The notes under the pieces: model-generated
Seen by the model: the letters and a program-made list of their open reading frames with translations, nothing else
What the model was told of the DNA's origin: nothing
Databases searched by the model: none
Made by a program: the position numbers and the translations under genes
In this document: piece after piece, positions 34,948 through 43,556 of the stretch
How the letters are laid out: each line of letters begins with the position of its first letter
Position numbering within the stretch: the first letter of the stretch is position 1
Assembly: GCF_003097355.1 (NCBI RefSeq)
Contig: NZ_PYUI01000001.1
Coordinates: 310,001-374,000, forward strand
Length of the DNA stretch: 64,000 nt
Reading direction: 5' to 3'
Source: Arthrobacter sp. H-02-3
GTDB lineage: Bacteria; Actinomycetota; Actinomycetes; Actinomycetales; Micrococcaceae

Positions 34948-36237
34948 ATGGCTAGCAGCACGGCGGTCTCCGCTCTCCCCCAAACAGCTCCACCCGGCAC
35001 CCGGCGCCCCCGTGGCGTGATCGTGGCCGGCGTCGTGGCGCTCGTACTGATCGGCCTGAACCTCCGCGCCGGCATCACCGGCTCCGCCGCACTGTTCCAC
35101 GACCTGCAGGCCGTCCTCGGGTACGGCCCGCTGATCGCGGCCCTGCTCCCCTCGATCCCCACCCTGTGTTTCGCGGTAGCCGGGGCGGCCACGTCCTGGC
35201 TCACCCGGCAGCTGGGGCTGGAAAAGGCCATCCTGCTCTCCCTCGTGATGCTGGCCGCGGGACTGTTGCTCCGGGGCATCCCATCCACCGGAATGCTGCT
35301 CGCCGGGACCGTGGCGGGAATGTCCGGGCTGGCCGTCTGCAATGTGGCGATGCCCGCCTTCATCAGAGTGCACTTCGCGGACCGCACGTCGCTCATGACC
35401 GCCCTGTATACCTTGACCATGACCACCGGCGCCACTGTCACCGCCGTGCTGATCGTGCCGGTGGCGCAGGCCCTTGGCTCGCCATCCGCGGGCGTCGGGT
35501 CCATCGGCATCCTGGCCCTGTGCGCCTGCCTCGGCTTCCTCCCGATCGCGGTGCACGCCCACCGCAACGCGTCCCCTGTCAAGGCAGCCCGGGTTTCCCC
35601 GTGGCCCCTGCTGCGGACCCGCACCGGCGCGCTGATCACCCTCGGCTTCACGGTGCAGGCGCTCCTGGCCTATGCCGTCCTCAGCTGGTTCCCGTACATG
35701 CTGGCCACGACCGGGCTCTCCGCGTCCGACAGCGGGCTGATGTTCGGGCTCATGCAGCTCGTCTCCGTCCCTGCCGGCATGGTGCTGGTCGCCATCGGCT
35801 CGCGCCCCCGGATGCTGCGGACCTCGTTCTACCTGGCCACGGTGACAATGGCGTTCGGCGTCCTGGCCATGCTGGTCCTCCCCGCTTCCTGGGCTCCCCT
35901 AACCGCGGTGCTGCTGGGCTTCGGGCTCGGGATCTTCCCGCTGGTCATGGTGATGATCAGCCGCAGCGGCCGCACCACGGCCGAGACCACCGCGCTCTCC
36001 ACCGTGGCCCAGTCCGCCGGGTACCTGCTGGCGACCCTCGGACCGTTCGGCATGGGCCTGCTGCACAGTGCCACCAACTCCTGGACTCTGCCGTTGGCGC
36101 TCCTGCTGGCAGTGGCCCTGGGCCAGATCGCCGTGGGCCACCTGCTGACGGGCCGGCCCACAGAGCAACGGCCGGCGAAACTCCCGCCTGCTGCCCCGCA
36201 CACGGCTTCGCACCCATTGGAAGGAATCCGGCGATGA
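34948..36237 (+). CDS. MFS transporter, CynX/NimT-like
   Basis: A 429-residue membrane protein with about twelve spans. The CynX/NimT-type pattern is visible: ALVLIGLNLRAGITGSAALF (the NLR motif after TM1), LLPSIPTLCFAVAGAATSWLTRQLGLEKAI, and the PLxF..MV loop regions. Members transport cyanate, 2-nitroimidazole or other small anions. Its stop overlaps the start of the FadR/GntR regulator by four bases (ATGA), so they form a two-gene unit and the regulator probably controls the transporter. Leaderless start supported by TAACCT. Substrate unresolved. Confidence 0.88.
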   Translation: MASSTAVSALPQTAPPGTRRPRGVIVAGVVALVLIGLNLRAGITGSAALFHDLQAVLGYGPLIAALLPSIPTLCFAVAGAATSWLTRQLGLEKAILLSLVMLAAGLLLRGIPSTGMLLAGTVAGMSGLAVCNVAMPAFIRVHFADRTSLMTALYTLTMTTGATVTAVLIVPVAQALGSPSAGVGSIGILALCACLGFLPIAVHAHRNASPVKAARVSPWPLLRTRTGALITLGFTVQALLAYAVLSWFPYMLATTGLSASDSGLMFGLMQLVSVPAGMVLVAIGSRPRMLRTSFYLATVTMAFGVLAMLVLPASWAPLTAVLLGFGLGIFPLVMVMISRSGRTTAETTALSTVAQSAGYLLATLGPFGMGLLHSATNSWTLPLALLLAVALGQIAVGHLLTGRPTEQRPAKLPPAAPHTASHPLEGIRR

Positions 36238-36914
36238 CACTCACTTCTTCGCACCGGCCTCCGTTGGCGGAGGAAATCACTGCCAAGCTGCGGGCGCTGA
36301 TCCACTCGGGCGAGTGGCCGCTGCAGCAGCGCATTCCGGCCGAACCGGAACTGATGGCCGCGTTCGGCGTCTCCCGCGGCACCCTGCGCGAGGCCATCAA
36401 GGCGCTCGCCCACAGCGGCATGCTTGAAGTCCGCCGCGGGGACGGCACTTACGTGCGCGCCACCAGTGAGATCGCGGGGGCCACCCAGCGGATGTACGCG
36501 GACCACTCCCAGGGACACATCCTGGAGGTCCGCGTCGGGCTGGACACCCAAGCCGCCCGGCTTGCCGCACGCCACGCCACGGCCGACGACGTCGCCGCCC
36601 TGCGCGCATTTCTCGACAAACGCCGGGCCGCCTGGCTGGCCGAAGATTATCCGGCGTGGGCCCGCGCCGATTGGGACTTCCATGTGCGGGTGGCCCAGGC
36701 CTCCGCCAACCCGCTCCTGCACGAGCTATATGTCAGTTTCGGTGTCGTCTTCCACAATGATCTGCTCCGGCAGCAGCGGCGGGCCGGTTTCAATGGACTG
36801 CCGCATGAGGGCCACGACGAACTGGTGGACGCTATTGCCGCACGTGATGAGGCGGCCGCCGTCGAGAGCGTCACCCGGAACCTGAACTCCTGCGCGGAGT
36901 GGCTGCAGGAATAG
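36234..36914 (+). CDS. FadR/GntR family transcriptional regulator
   Basis: A 226-residue regulator. Winged helix at residues ~10-75: LAEEITAKLRALIHSGEWPLQQRIPAEPELMAAFGVSRGTLREAIKALAHSGMLEVRRGDGTYV. The C-terminal FCD domain has the metal/ligand residues in ARADWDFHVRVAQASANPLLHELYVSF and LPHEGHDELVDAIAARDE. It is coupled to the MFS gene through an ATGA overlap, with AAGGAATCC upstream of its ATG. Two hairpins follow the stop. Ligand likely an organic acid (family trend). Confidence 0.93.
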   Translation: MTLTSSHRPPLAEEITAKLRALIHSGEWPLQQRIPAEPELMAAFGVSRGTLREAIKALAHSGMLEVRRGDGTYVRATSEIAGATQRMYADHSQGHILEVRVGLDTQAARLAARHATADDVAALRAFLDKRRAAWLAEDYPAWARADWDFHVRVAQASANPLLHELYVSFGVVFHNDLLRQQRRAGFNGLPHEGHDELVDAIAARDEAAAVESVTRNLNSCAEWLQE

Positions 36915-36964
36915 TTCCCGAGGGTTTTCCGAAGGTGCCGGGACAATGCTCTGTCTCAGCCTGT

Positions 36965-37040
36965 GCCCCCGCGCCCAGCAGCGGGGGCCCGGCAGGCCAA
37001 GGGCCTCCGGGGAGGGACTTCCGTTCCCCCGGGGGCCTTT
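36965..37040 (+). terminator. tandem hairpins after the GntR gene
   Basis: The first is GCCCCCGC-gcccagca-GCGGGGGC (36965-36988). The second is imperfect, AAGGGCCTCCGGGGA / TCCCCCGGGGGCCTTT (36999-37040), and resembles a terminator with weak T tail. They lie 50-126 bases after the regulator stop. Confidence 0.6.
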
Positions 37041-37104
37041 GTGCTGCTCCGAGTGCATCGCTGCCCACGCCGGGCCGTCCCGTCGTGTTCAGGTCCAGCT
37101 CAAT

Positions 37105-37142
37105 AGGGTCTTAGTGCCGTAGACCCTGCCCTGGCCAGGGTC
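37105..37142 (+). promoter_or_regulatory. competing hairpins in the leader of ppk2
   Basis: AGACCCT at 37121-37127 can pair with AGGGTCT upstream (37105-37111) or AGGGTC downstream (37137-37142), so only one stem can form at a time. The remaining part of the 377-base gap has no gene that I can support. Confidence 0.4.
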
Positions 37143-37291
37143 AACACTGAAAGTTGCAGGACGCTGCGCGAGCGTTCACGCGATTGGTGCACGTGCTCTT
37201 CCGCACACTACCCGGACTACTGTGCCGGACTCACCGGATCTCGCAGTGCGGCACCTTGATTCGCCCCAGCAAGGACTCGGCGAGGAGGTCG

Positions 37292-38131
37292 ATGGTGGGC
37301 AAGAAGAAGAAAAAGAAGAGCGCCGGCGAAAAATCGGGGCAGGACGAGCAAACCACAACAAAAATGCGCCGCAAGGAATATGAGGCGGAGATGGCCGTCC
37401 TGCAAGGCGAGTTGGTGGCCCTGCAGGAGTGGGTGAAGTCCACCGGCGCCAAGATCTGCATCGTGTTTGAGGGCCGCGATACGGCCGGCAAGGGCGGCAC
37501 CATCAAACGAATCGTCGAGCGGGTGAGCCCCCGGGTGTTCCGGGTGGTGGCGCTCCCCACCCCGACAGAGCGGGAAAAGTCCCAGATGTACCTGCAGCGG
37601 TATATGTCGCACTTTCCCGCGGCCGGCGAGGTGGTCATCTTCGACCGCAGCTGGTACAACCGGGCGGGCGTGGAGCGTGTGATGGGCTTTTGCACCCCGG
37701 AGCAGACCGAGAGGTTCCTGAACATGACCCCGCTGGTGGAAAAGGCGATGGTCGACTCCGGAATGATCCTGCTCAAGTACTGGCTCGAGGTCAGTGCGGA
37801 CGAGCAGACCCGGCGGCTTGAGAGCCGCATGGACGATCCCCGCAAGACATGGAAGCTGTCCCCCATGGATATGTTGTCCTACAGCCGCTGGTACGACTAC
37901 TCCCGGGCCAGGGACGCCATGTTCGAGGCAACAGACACCGCCTGGGCACCGTGGTACGTCGTGAATAACGAGGTCAAGAAGCGCGGGCGGCTCAACATCA
38001 TCAGCCACCTGCTCAGCCAGGTGCCCTATGAGCCGTTCCCCGGGCTCGACGTCGAGCTCCCGAAGCGTCAGAAGGCCGGCGACTACCGGGAGCCGACCCT
38101 GGCGGTGCGGCACATCCCGACCCCGTTCTGA
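37292..38131 (+). CDS. ppk2: polyphosphate kinase 2
   Basis: A 279-residue cytoplasmic kinase that uses polyphosphate to phosphorylate a nucleoside di- or monophosphate (or the reverse). A Lys-rich start (GKKKKKKSAGEKSGQ) precedes the core: Walker A FEGRDTAGKGGTIKR, the region RYMSHFPAAGEVVIFDRSWYNRAGVERVMGF (Walker B), and lid residues RRLESRMDDPRKTWKLSPMDMLSYSRW. Class I/III assignment is not possible by eye. ATG 37292 has AGGAGGTCG upstream; earlier in-frame codons lack support. It precedes a P-type ATPase by 28 bases, so polyphosphate-derived ATP might feed ion transport (inference). Confidence 0.93.
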   Translation: MVGKKKKKKSAGEKSGQDEQTTTKMRRKEYEAEMAVLQGELVALQEWVKSTGAKICIVFEGRDTAGKGGTIKRIVERVSPRVFRVVALPTPTEREKSQMYLQRYMSHFPAAGEVVIFDRSWYNRAGVERVMGFCTPEQTERFLNMTPLVEKAMVDSGMILLKYWLEVSADEQTRRLESRMDDPRKTWKLSPMDMLSYSRWYDYSRARDAMFEATDTAWAPWYVVNNEVKKRGRLNIISHLLSQVPYEPFPGLDVELPKRQKAGDYREPTLAVRHIPTPF

Positions 38132-38159
38132 GCAGCGCCCCGGCGATGAGGAGAAAGTC

Positions 38160-40928
38160 ATGAATGACAATTCCGGAGCCGCAGCCGGCTTGGCCCCCGC
38201 CGAGGCGGAGGCGACGTGGTACGCGCTGGCGCCCGCGGACGTTGCAACCGAGCTGCGGGTGGACCCGGCCCGCGGCCTGAGCACAGCCGAGGCGCAGGAG
38301 AGGCTGGAGGAGTACGGACCGAACGCCCTGGCCGCCGCGAAGCCGGAGCCGGTGTGGAAACGGTTCTTCAAGCACTACCGGGACTACATGCAAATTGTGC
38401 TGGTGGTCGCCGCGCTGGTCAGCCTGCTGATCGCGGAATACGGAACAGCAATCGGGCTCGCCCTGCTGACGTTGTTCAACGCCTGGCTGGGATACCACCA
38501 GGAAGGCAAAGCCGAGGAAGCGGCCGCCTCCCTTGGCCAGATGATGAAGGCGATGGCCAAGGTGCGCCGCGACGGTGATGTTGTGGAGCTCCCCGCCGAG
38601 GAGATCGTGCCCGGGGACATCGTGGTGGTCGATGCCGGGGACCGCGTCCCCGCCGACGGCCGAATCATCCTGGCGGCGACCTTGCAGATCGAGGAAGGCG
38701 CCCTGACCGGCGAGAGCGTCGCAGTCGAGAAGGACACGGGGGCCATCACCCGGCACGATGTCGGCATCGGTGACCGCCTCAACATGGCGTTCATGAACAC
38801 GAACGTGACCCGGGGCCACGGCGAGATCCTCGTTACCACCACGGGGATGGGCTCAGAGGTTGGCCACATCGCCAACATGCTGTCCGGGCAGAAAGTGGAA
38901 AAGACCCCCCTCACCAAGCAGGTGGACCGGCTCACCATCTTCATCATCATCGCGGCCCTCTTCGCCTTCGTCGCAATCGTCATCATGGGCCTGGCCGCGG
39001 GCGAATCCTTTGCGGTGCTCTTCGGGATCGGCGTGGCGCTGGCCGTCGGCTCGATCCCGGATGCGCTGCCCGCAGTCGTCACGACGATCCTGTCTGTCGG
39101 TTCGGTCAACATGGCCAAGAAGAACGCCATCATGAAGGTCCTGCCCGCGGTTGAGACGCTGGGCTCGACGTCGGCGATCAATTCGGACAAGACGGGCACC
39201 CTGACCCTGAACCAGATGACGGTGCGGGAGATCACCACAGTGCAGCACCACTACACCGTGAGTGGCGAGGGCTACAGCTTCGACGGTCAGGTCCAGCGGA
39301 CCACCGGCGACGCCGAGCGGAGCCTGGACTACGTCATGTACTCCTGCGCCCTGTGCAACGACTCCGACATCAACGACGGCGAAGTGGTCGGGGACCCCAC
39401 CGAGGCGGCGCTGTACGTGCTCGCGCAAAAGGGCGGTGTCGACGTCCGGGAATTCCGCCGCAACAACCCGCGCGTCGCGTCGGTCCCCTTCGACTCCGAC
39501 TACAAGTTCATGGCCACCTTCCACCGGATGCCCGGCGCCGACGGCAGGCCCGTGATCCGGGCCTACGTGAAGGGGGCACCCGATGTCCTGCTCAACAGGT
39601 CATCGTTCGCGCGGATGCCCGGCGACCGGTCCGAGTCCCTTACCGAAGAGATGCGCGGGAAAGTGCTCGCCGAGAACGAGCGCATCGCCAGCCAGGGCCG
39701 TCGGGTGCTCGCCCTGGCGCAGCGCGAGTTCGATCCGGCGACGTTCGACCCCTCGGGCGACCTCATGGCGCTCATGCAGGACTTGGAGATTACGGCGCTG
39801 ATCGGCGAGGTCGACCCGCCGCGCGCCGAGGCGGTGGCCGCCATCGCGAAGGCAAAGCACGCCGGCATCCGGGTCCGGATGATCACCGGCGACCACGCCA
39901 TAACGGCGGCGGCGATCGCCGATGAACTCGGCATCAGGGGCCGTGCGGTGACAGGTGCCGAGTTCGCCGCTATGAGTGATGCGGAGGCCGACAACCAGGT
40001 GGACGGGATCGGCGTGATCGCCCGGGTAGCTCCCGAACACAAAGTCCGGCTGGTCGAGGTGCTCAAGCGCAAGGGCCACGTCGTTGCCATGACCGGCGAC
40101 GGCGTCAACGATGCCCCGGCGATCGCGGCGGCCGACATCGGGATCGCAATGGGCATCACGGGCACCGACGTCGCCAAGGGCGCGGCCAAGATGATCCTGG
40201 CCGACGACAATTTTGCCACCATCGTGGCGGCGGTCGAAGAGGGCCGGCTGGTGTACGACAACCTGCAGAAATTCATCCGGATCCAGGTCGCCAACCTGTT
40301 TATGTTTATTCTGGCGTTCATCGGATCCTCCGCCTTCGCGATTGCCGGTACAGCGCTGCTCAGCCCGGCCCAGGTGCTGTGGATCCACATGGCAATCGTC
40401 GCCCCGATTGGCGCGGTGATGGGACTGGACCTCGCGACGCCGGGCATCATGAACCGCAAGCCGCGGCCCTTCAATCAGCCGATCATCGTCCGGTCGATGA
40501 TGGTGCGGCTGTTCGTCGTCGGGCTGTTCATGGCGGCCGCGACGCTGATCCTCGTGCAGATCGGCAAGATCTCCTACGGCTCGCTCGAGATCGGCCAGAG
40601 CATGGCCATTGTGGGTCTCGGGTTGATGAATATCGCCGTCGCCCTCAACCTGCGCTACCCCACGGAGAGTGCCTTCGGGCCGTCCACCATATCCAACCCG
40701 AAACTGCTTTGGGCCTTCGCATGGGCCTTCATCGGATCCATGCTGATTACCCAGATGCGGGTGCTGCAGGACCTGTTCGGCACCGTCCCGCTCACCGGCC
40801 AGCAGTGGGTGGCCTGCCTGGTTCCGGCGGCAGTGCTGCTGCTTCTCGGCGAACTCTTCAAACTGGTCCTGCGGGTCAGGCATGCAGGCGCTCACGCCAA
40901 GGGCGCGGCCCCGGCCGTTCCTGCGTAG
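38160..40928 (+). CDS. P-type cation-transporting ATPase (PMR1/SERCA-like)
   Basis: A 922-residue P2-type ATPase. It has an N-terminal cation ATPase domain, actuator TGES (EGALTGESVAVEKD), about ten membrane segments, the phosphorylated Asp in INSDKTGTLTLNQM (Asp ~343), nucleotide-domain KGAPDVLL, and hinge MTGDGVNDAPAI. In TM4 the SERCA-type PEGLP motif reads SIPDALPAVVTTIL, with Asp in place of the usual ion-gate Glu. That could alter ion choice. Likely exports Ca2+, Mg2+ or Mn2+. GAGGAGAAAGTC precedes the ATG. Cotranscribed with ppk2; terminator follows. Confidence 0.92.
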   Translation: MNDNSGAAAGLAPAEAEATWYALAPADVATELRVDPARGLSTAEAQERLEEYGPNALAAAKPEPVWKRFFKHYRDYMQIVLVVAALVSLLIAEYGTAIGLALLTLFNAWLGYHQEGKAEEAAASLGQMMKAMAKVRRDGDVVELPAEEIVPGDIVVVDAGDRVPADGRIILAATLQIEEGALTGESVAVEKDTGAITRHDVGIGDRLNMAFMNTNVTRGHGEILVTTTGMGSEVGHIANMLSGQKVEKTPLTKQVDRLTIFIIIAALFAFVAIVIMGLAAGESFAVLFGIGVALAVGSIPDALPAVVTTILSVGSVNMAKKNAIMKVLPAVETLGSTSAINSDKTGTLTLNQMTVREITTVQHHYTVSGEGYSFDGQVQRTTGDAERSLDYVMYSCALCNDSDINDGEVVGDPTEAALYVLAQKGGVDVREFRRNNPRVASVPFDSDYKFMATFHRMPGADGRPVIRAYVKGAPDVLLNRSSFARMPGDRSESLTEEMRGKVLAENERIASQGRRVLALAQREFDPATFDPSGDLMALMQDLEITALIGEVDPPRAEAVAAIAKAKHAGIRVRMITGDHAITAAAIADELGIRGRAVTGAEFAAMSDAEADNQVDGIGVIARVAPEHKVRLVEVLKRKGHVVAMTGDGVNDAPAIAAADIGIAMGITGTDVAKGAAKMILADDNFATIVAAVEEGRLVYDNLQKFIRIQVANLFMFILAFIGSSAFAIAGTALLSPAQVLWIHMAIVAPIGAVMGLDLATPGIMNRKPRPFNQPIIVRSMMVRLFVVGLFMAAATLILVQIGKISYGSLEIGQSMAIVGLGLMNIAVALNLRYPTESAFGPSTISNPKLLWAFAWAFIGSMLITQMRVLQDLFGTVPLTGQQWVACLVPAAVLLLLGELFKLVLRVRHAGAHAKGAAPAVPA

Positions 40929-40983
40929 ACGGCCGATTCCTGGGTAGGCGTGCGACTGCTGAGGGCGACTGATACGGCAACTG

Positions 40984-41016
40984 CTGAGGGCCGGAACGCG
41001 ACGTTCCGGCCCTCAG
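40984..41016. terminator. bidirectional terminator after the P-type ATPase gene
   Basis: A perfect 15-bp stem CTGAGGGCCGGAACG / CGTTCCGGCCCTCAG with loop CGA. There is no T run, but the position between convergent genes fits. Confidence 0.7.
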
Positions 41017-41042
41017 CGCGTGCGGTGGTCTTGGACGTGCCG

Positions 41043-41579
41043 CTAGCGGGCGAGGCCCTTGAACACGTTCTTCGGGCGCTGCATTTCGCCGTGCTTGGCG
41101 CCGAGGATAATCACCCAGCCGGCGAACACCGGGATGGCCCACTGCAGGATCTTCAACTGCTGCTGCGCGGAACGGAGTTCCTCCGAGGCTTCCGGCTTCG
41201 GCTCGGTGGCACCCTTGGCGCCTTCGGCGGCCAGCTTCTCCACCTTGGCGCCCTGCAGCCCGGCGTACAGCGTCACGGCGGCGCCTGCGAGGGTGACGAT
41301 GGACTTGTAGACCGTCAGCCGCGTGACGCCGTCCTGCTTGGCCATCCGGCCCTTGTTCTCCCACAGGATGGCGAGGCCGGAAAGGAAGTGCGCGCCAAAT
41401 GCGGCCGCCTGGAACGGGGCCCACTTCTTCCAGCCCAGACTCGACAGCCGGGTACGTTCCGCGGGGTCCTTGGCTTCCGCCGTGGCACCATTTAGCCCAA
41501 TGGCGCCCATCAGCGAACCACCGAACCAGGCGCCTGCCGTGAGGTCGTGAATGGATCGGGCAACAAGATTACCTGCCAT
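41043..41579 (-). CDS. hypothetical membrane protein (four spans)
   Basis: A 178-residue integral membrane protein. Hydrophobic segments occur near AWFGGSLMGAIGLNGA, APFQAAAFGAHFLSGLAILWE, SIVTLAGAAVTLYAGLQGA and ILQWAIPVFAGWVIILGA, separated by a charged central loop with EPKPEASEELRSAQQQLK. No known family is assigned. ATG 41579 has GGAAG eight bases upstream. It converges on the P-type ATPase and is divergent from the next membrane protein. A role in membrane maintenance or stress cannot be tested from sequence. Confidence 0.7.
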   Translation of the reverse strand: MAGNLVARSIHDLTAGAWFGGSLMGAIGLNGATAEAKDPAERTRLSSLGWKKWAPFQAAAFGAHFLSGLAILWENKGRMAKQDGVTRLTVYKSIVTLAGAAVTLYAGLQGAKVEKLAAEGAKGATEPKPEASEELRSAQQQLKILQWAIPVFAGWVIILGAKHGEMQRPKNVFKGLAR

Positions 41580-41725
41580 GGTGAGCTTCCTATCGTCTGT
41601 ATTTCGAACCCGGAATCGCGGCGGCCAACCGAAGGCCACATCCCGGTTATGGTAAGCACACTTAGCAAAAACTTGATAGTCCCCCGCCCCAACCCCGGGG
41701 CTGATGCCATGTCCCGTCCTTGTTG

Positions 41726-41787
41726 CCGGACGAGCATTGGGGATATCGTGTGAGCTATCCCCGGAACCTTTCGTCATGCTCGTCCGG
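41726..41787 (+). promoter_or_regulatory. nested hairpin in the leader of the 41811 gene
   Basis: Outer arms CCGGACGAGCAT / ATGCTCGTCCGG (41726-41737 and 41776-41787) and inner arms GGGGATA / TATCCCC (41739-41745 and 41756-41762) are perfect. The structure ends just before the ribosome binding site of the 41811 gene. Confidence 0.6.
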
Positions 41788-41810
41788 GGGCGGGTTCTCC
41801 GAGGTGAGCC

Positions 41811-42392
41811 ATGAGCTATGTCCCAGTCAGCAGACGCACCATCAGAAGGCGCCGCGAATCCGAGCGGTCCACGAGGCGCCTCGTCGTCGTCCTGTGCGCA
41901 GCGGCGGCCGTCGCGTGGTTACTGTCCGTCACGCTGTCCACGGCAGTCCACGTGGACACCTTTGCCCACAACGTCGCCGTCGTTCTGCACGTACTGTCCC
42001 TCGTGGTGGCCTTTGGCGCCATCATCCTGGTGGACTGGCACGGCTTCCTGTGGCTCATCGGCCGACGCAAGCTGGCCGAGATCATCCGGCTCGACGGTGC
42101 GGCCACACCGCTGATCTGGGGTGGCCTCGCCGGCATGCTGGCCACCGGGGTGTTCCTGAACCCACACTTGACCAACCCGATGACAGACGTCAAGCTCGCA
42201 GCCGTCCTTGTGCTCAGCCTGAACGGGATCATGCTCATCCCGCTCATGCGGCGGCTGGCGCGGATGCCTTCCGATGCGTCGTTCGCGGACCTGACCGTCG
42301 GGCAGCGGATCCACATGATGTTGTGCCTGGTCATCTCGCAGGCCTGCTGGTGGACGGCGATCATCATCGGGTTCATCAACGGGATGTTCTGA
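41811..42392 (+). CDS. hypothetical membrane protein (five spans)
   Basis: A 193-residue integral membrane protein. After an Arg-rich cytosolic N-terminus (RRTIRRRRESERSTRR), the segments LVVVLCAAAAVAWLLSV, VLHVLSLVVAFGAIILVDW, PLIWGGLAGMLATGVFL, KLAAVLVLSLNGIMLIPLM and CLVISQACWWTAIIIGFI span the membrane. No named family. The ATG has GAGGTGAGCC upstream. Preceded by a large nested hairpin, it may be post-transcriptionally controlled. It is convergent to topoisomerase IB with 6 bases between stops. Confidence 0.75.
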   Translation: MSYVPVSRRTIRRRRESERSTRRLVVVLCAAAAVAWLLSVTLSTAVHVDTFAHNVAVVLHVLSLVVAFGAIILVDWHGFLWLIGRRKLAEIIRLDGAATPLIWGGLAGMLATGVFLNPHLTNPMTDVKLAAVLVLSLNGIMLIPLMRRLARMPSDASFADLTVGQRIHMMLCLVISQACWWTAIIIGFINGMF

Positions 42393-42398
42393 CAACTA

Positions 42399-43400
42399 TC
42401 AGGCATCCCGGCCGGACAAGGCGACCACGTCACCTTCCTGGTACAGCAGTGCCCGGAGCTCGGATTCGGCGGATTCCAGCCGTCTGGGGTCGATGGTCTC
42501 CCCGGAGGAGAAATGGTCCAGCAGCCGGGGGTCCACGTAGCTTTTGCGGGCGATCGACGGCGTGTTGCCCAGGACCTCGGAGGCATCGACCATGGCCCGG
42601 CTCACCGCACGTTTGCGGGCGGAGGCCTGTGCCTGAGGACCGCTCCGCGCGAGGCTGACGGCCGCCGCCACAGTTCCCCGCAGGGTACGGAAGTCCTTGG
42701 CCGTGAAATCCTCCCCCGTGCGCTCCTTGACGTACTCGTTGATGTCCGGGCTGGACACCGGGTGCCAGCGGCTGCCGACCTTGTAGGCCAGCAGCCGGGC
42801 GTTGCCGCCGCGCCGCTTGAGCTGGCGCACCACGGCGGCGAGGTCGACGTCGTCGATCCGCGATTCCCACGTCTTGCCGCTCTTGGCGGGGAAACTGAGC
42901 CTCAGCTCGTCCTTGTGCACGCGGACGTGGGCGCACAGCAGGGTGGCCAGGCCGTGGCTGCCGTTCTCGTTGGTGTACCGCTCCGAGCCCACCCGGAGCG
43001 AGCCGCTGTCCAGCATCCGGAACGCGGCCGCCAGCACCCGTTCCCGGGTGAGCCCCTCCGAGCGCAGGTCCATCGTGACCCGGCGGCGTGCTGTCGGGAG
43101 CGTTTCGGCGAGCTGGAGGGCGCGGTCAAATTTGAGCCGGTCCTTTTTCTCCCGCCAGCTTGGATGGTAGATATACTGCCGGCGTCCGACGGCGTCGAGT
43201 CCCGTCGCCTGGATGTGCCCGTTGTCGTACGGGGCAATCCAGACGTCGGTCCAGGCCGGCGGAATGCCGATATGTTCCAGCCGGTCCCGCACCGGGCCGG
43301 CCGGAAGCGTGGAGCCGTCCAGGTCCTTGTAGCTGAAACCTGTCCCGGCGGGGACCCGGCGGTATCCGCGGCCGGACGCGTTGCTGTGGCGGAGCCTCAT
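42399..43400 (-). CDS. DNA topoisomerase IB
   Basis: A 333-residue poxvirus/bacterial-type IB topoisomerase that relaxes supercoils through a 3'-phosphotyrosine intermediate. It contains GRGYRRVPAGTGFSYKDLDG, PPAWTDVWIAPYDNGHIQATGLDAVGRRQYIYHPSWRE, the catalytic Arg/Lys region around GSERYTNENGSHGLATLL...LSFPAKSGKTWESRI, FTAKDFRTLRGTVAAAVSLA, and the nucleophilic Tyr in NTPSIARKSYVDPRLL. All expected catalytic segments appear present. It is transcribed alone; a 63-base palindrome follows its upstream edge. Confidence 0.93.
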   Translation of the reverse strand: MRLRHSNASGRGYRRVPAGTGFSYKDLDGSTLPAGPVRDRLEHIGIPPAWTDVWIAPYDNGHIQATGLDAVGRRQYIYHPSWREKKDRLKFDRALQLAETLPTARRRVTMDLRSEGLTRERVLAAAFRMLDSGSLRVGSERYTNENGSHGLATLLCAHVRVHKDELRLSFPAKSGKTWESRIDDVDLAAVVRQLKRRGGNARLLAYKVGSRWHPVSSPDINEYVKERTGEDFTAKDFRTLRGTVAAAVSLARSGPQAQASARKRAVSRAMVDASEVLGNTPSIARKSYVDPRLLDHFSSGETIDPRRLESAESELRALLYQEGDVVALSGRDA

Positions 43401-43478
43401 TGGCCGACCCTGGGCGAAACGTGTTCATCCATGACGGTAAGCCTACTGACTACCCGCCGGGATCTCCCACACATCAGA

Positions 43479-43541
43479 CAACGCGGGGTCACGTCGCGCC
43501 CATAATTCCCTACGGGATGGGCGAGACGTGACCCCGCGTTG
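43479..43541. repeat. GCAACGCGGGGTCAC-type palindromic repeat, copy 1
   Basis: Arms of 25 bases (24 paired): CAACGCGGGGTCACGTC... and ...GACGTGACCCCGCGTTG. A 66-base relative lies at 46943-47008. It lies 16 bases past the stop of the second ferredoxin reductase. Confidence 0.8.
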
Positions 43542-43556
43542 CTCTGCGGGTGGAGG

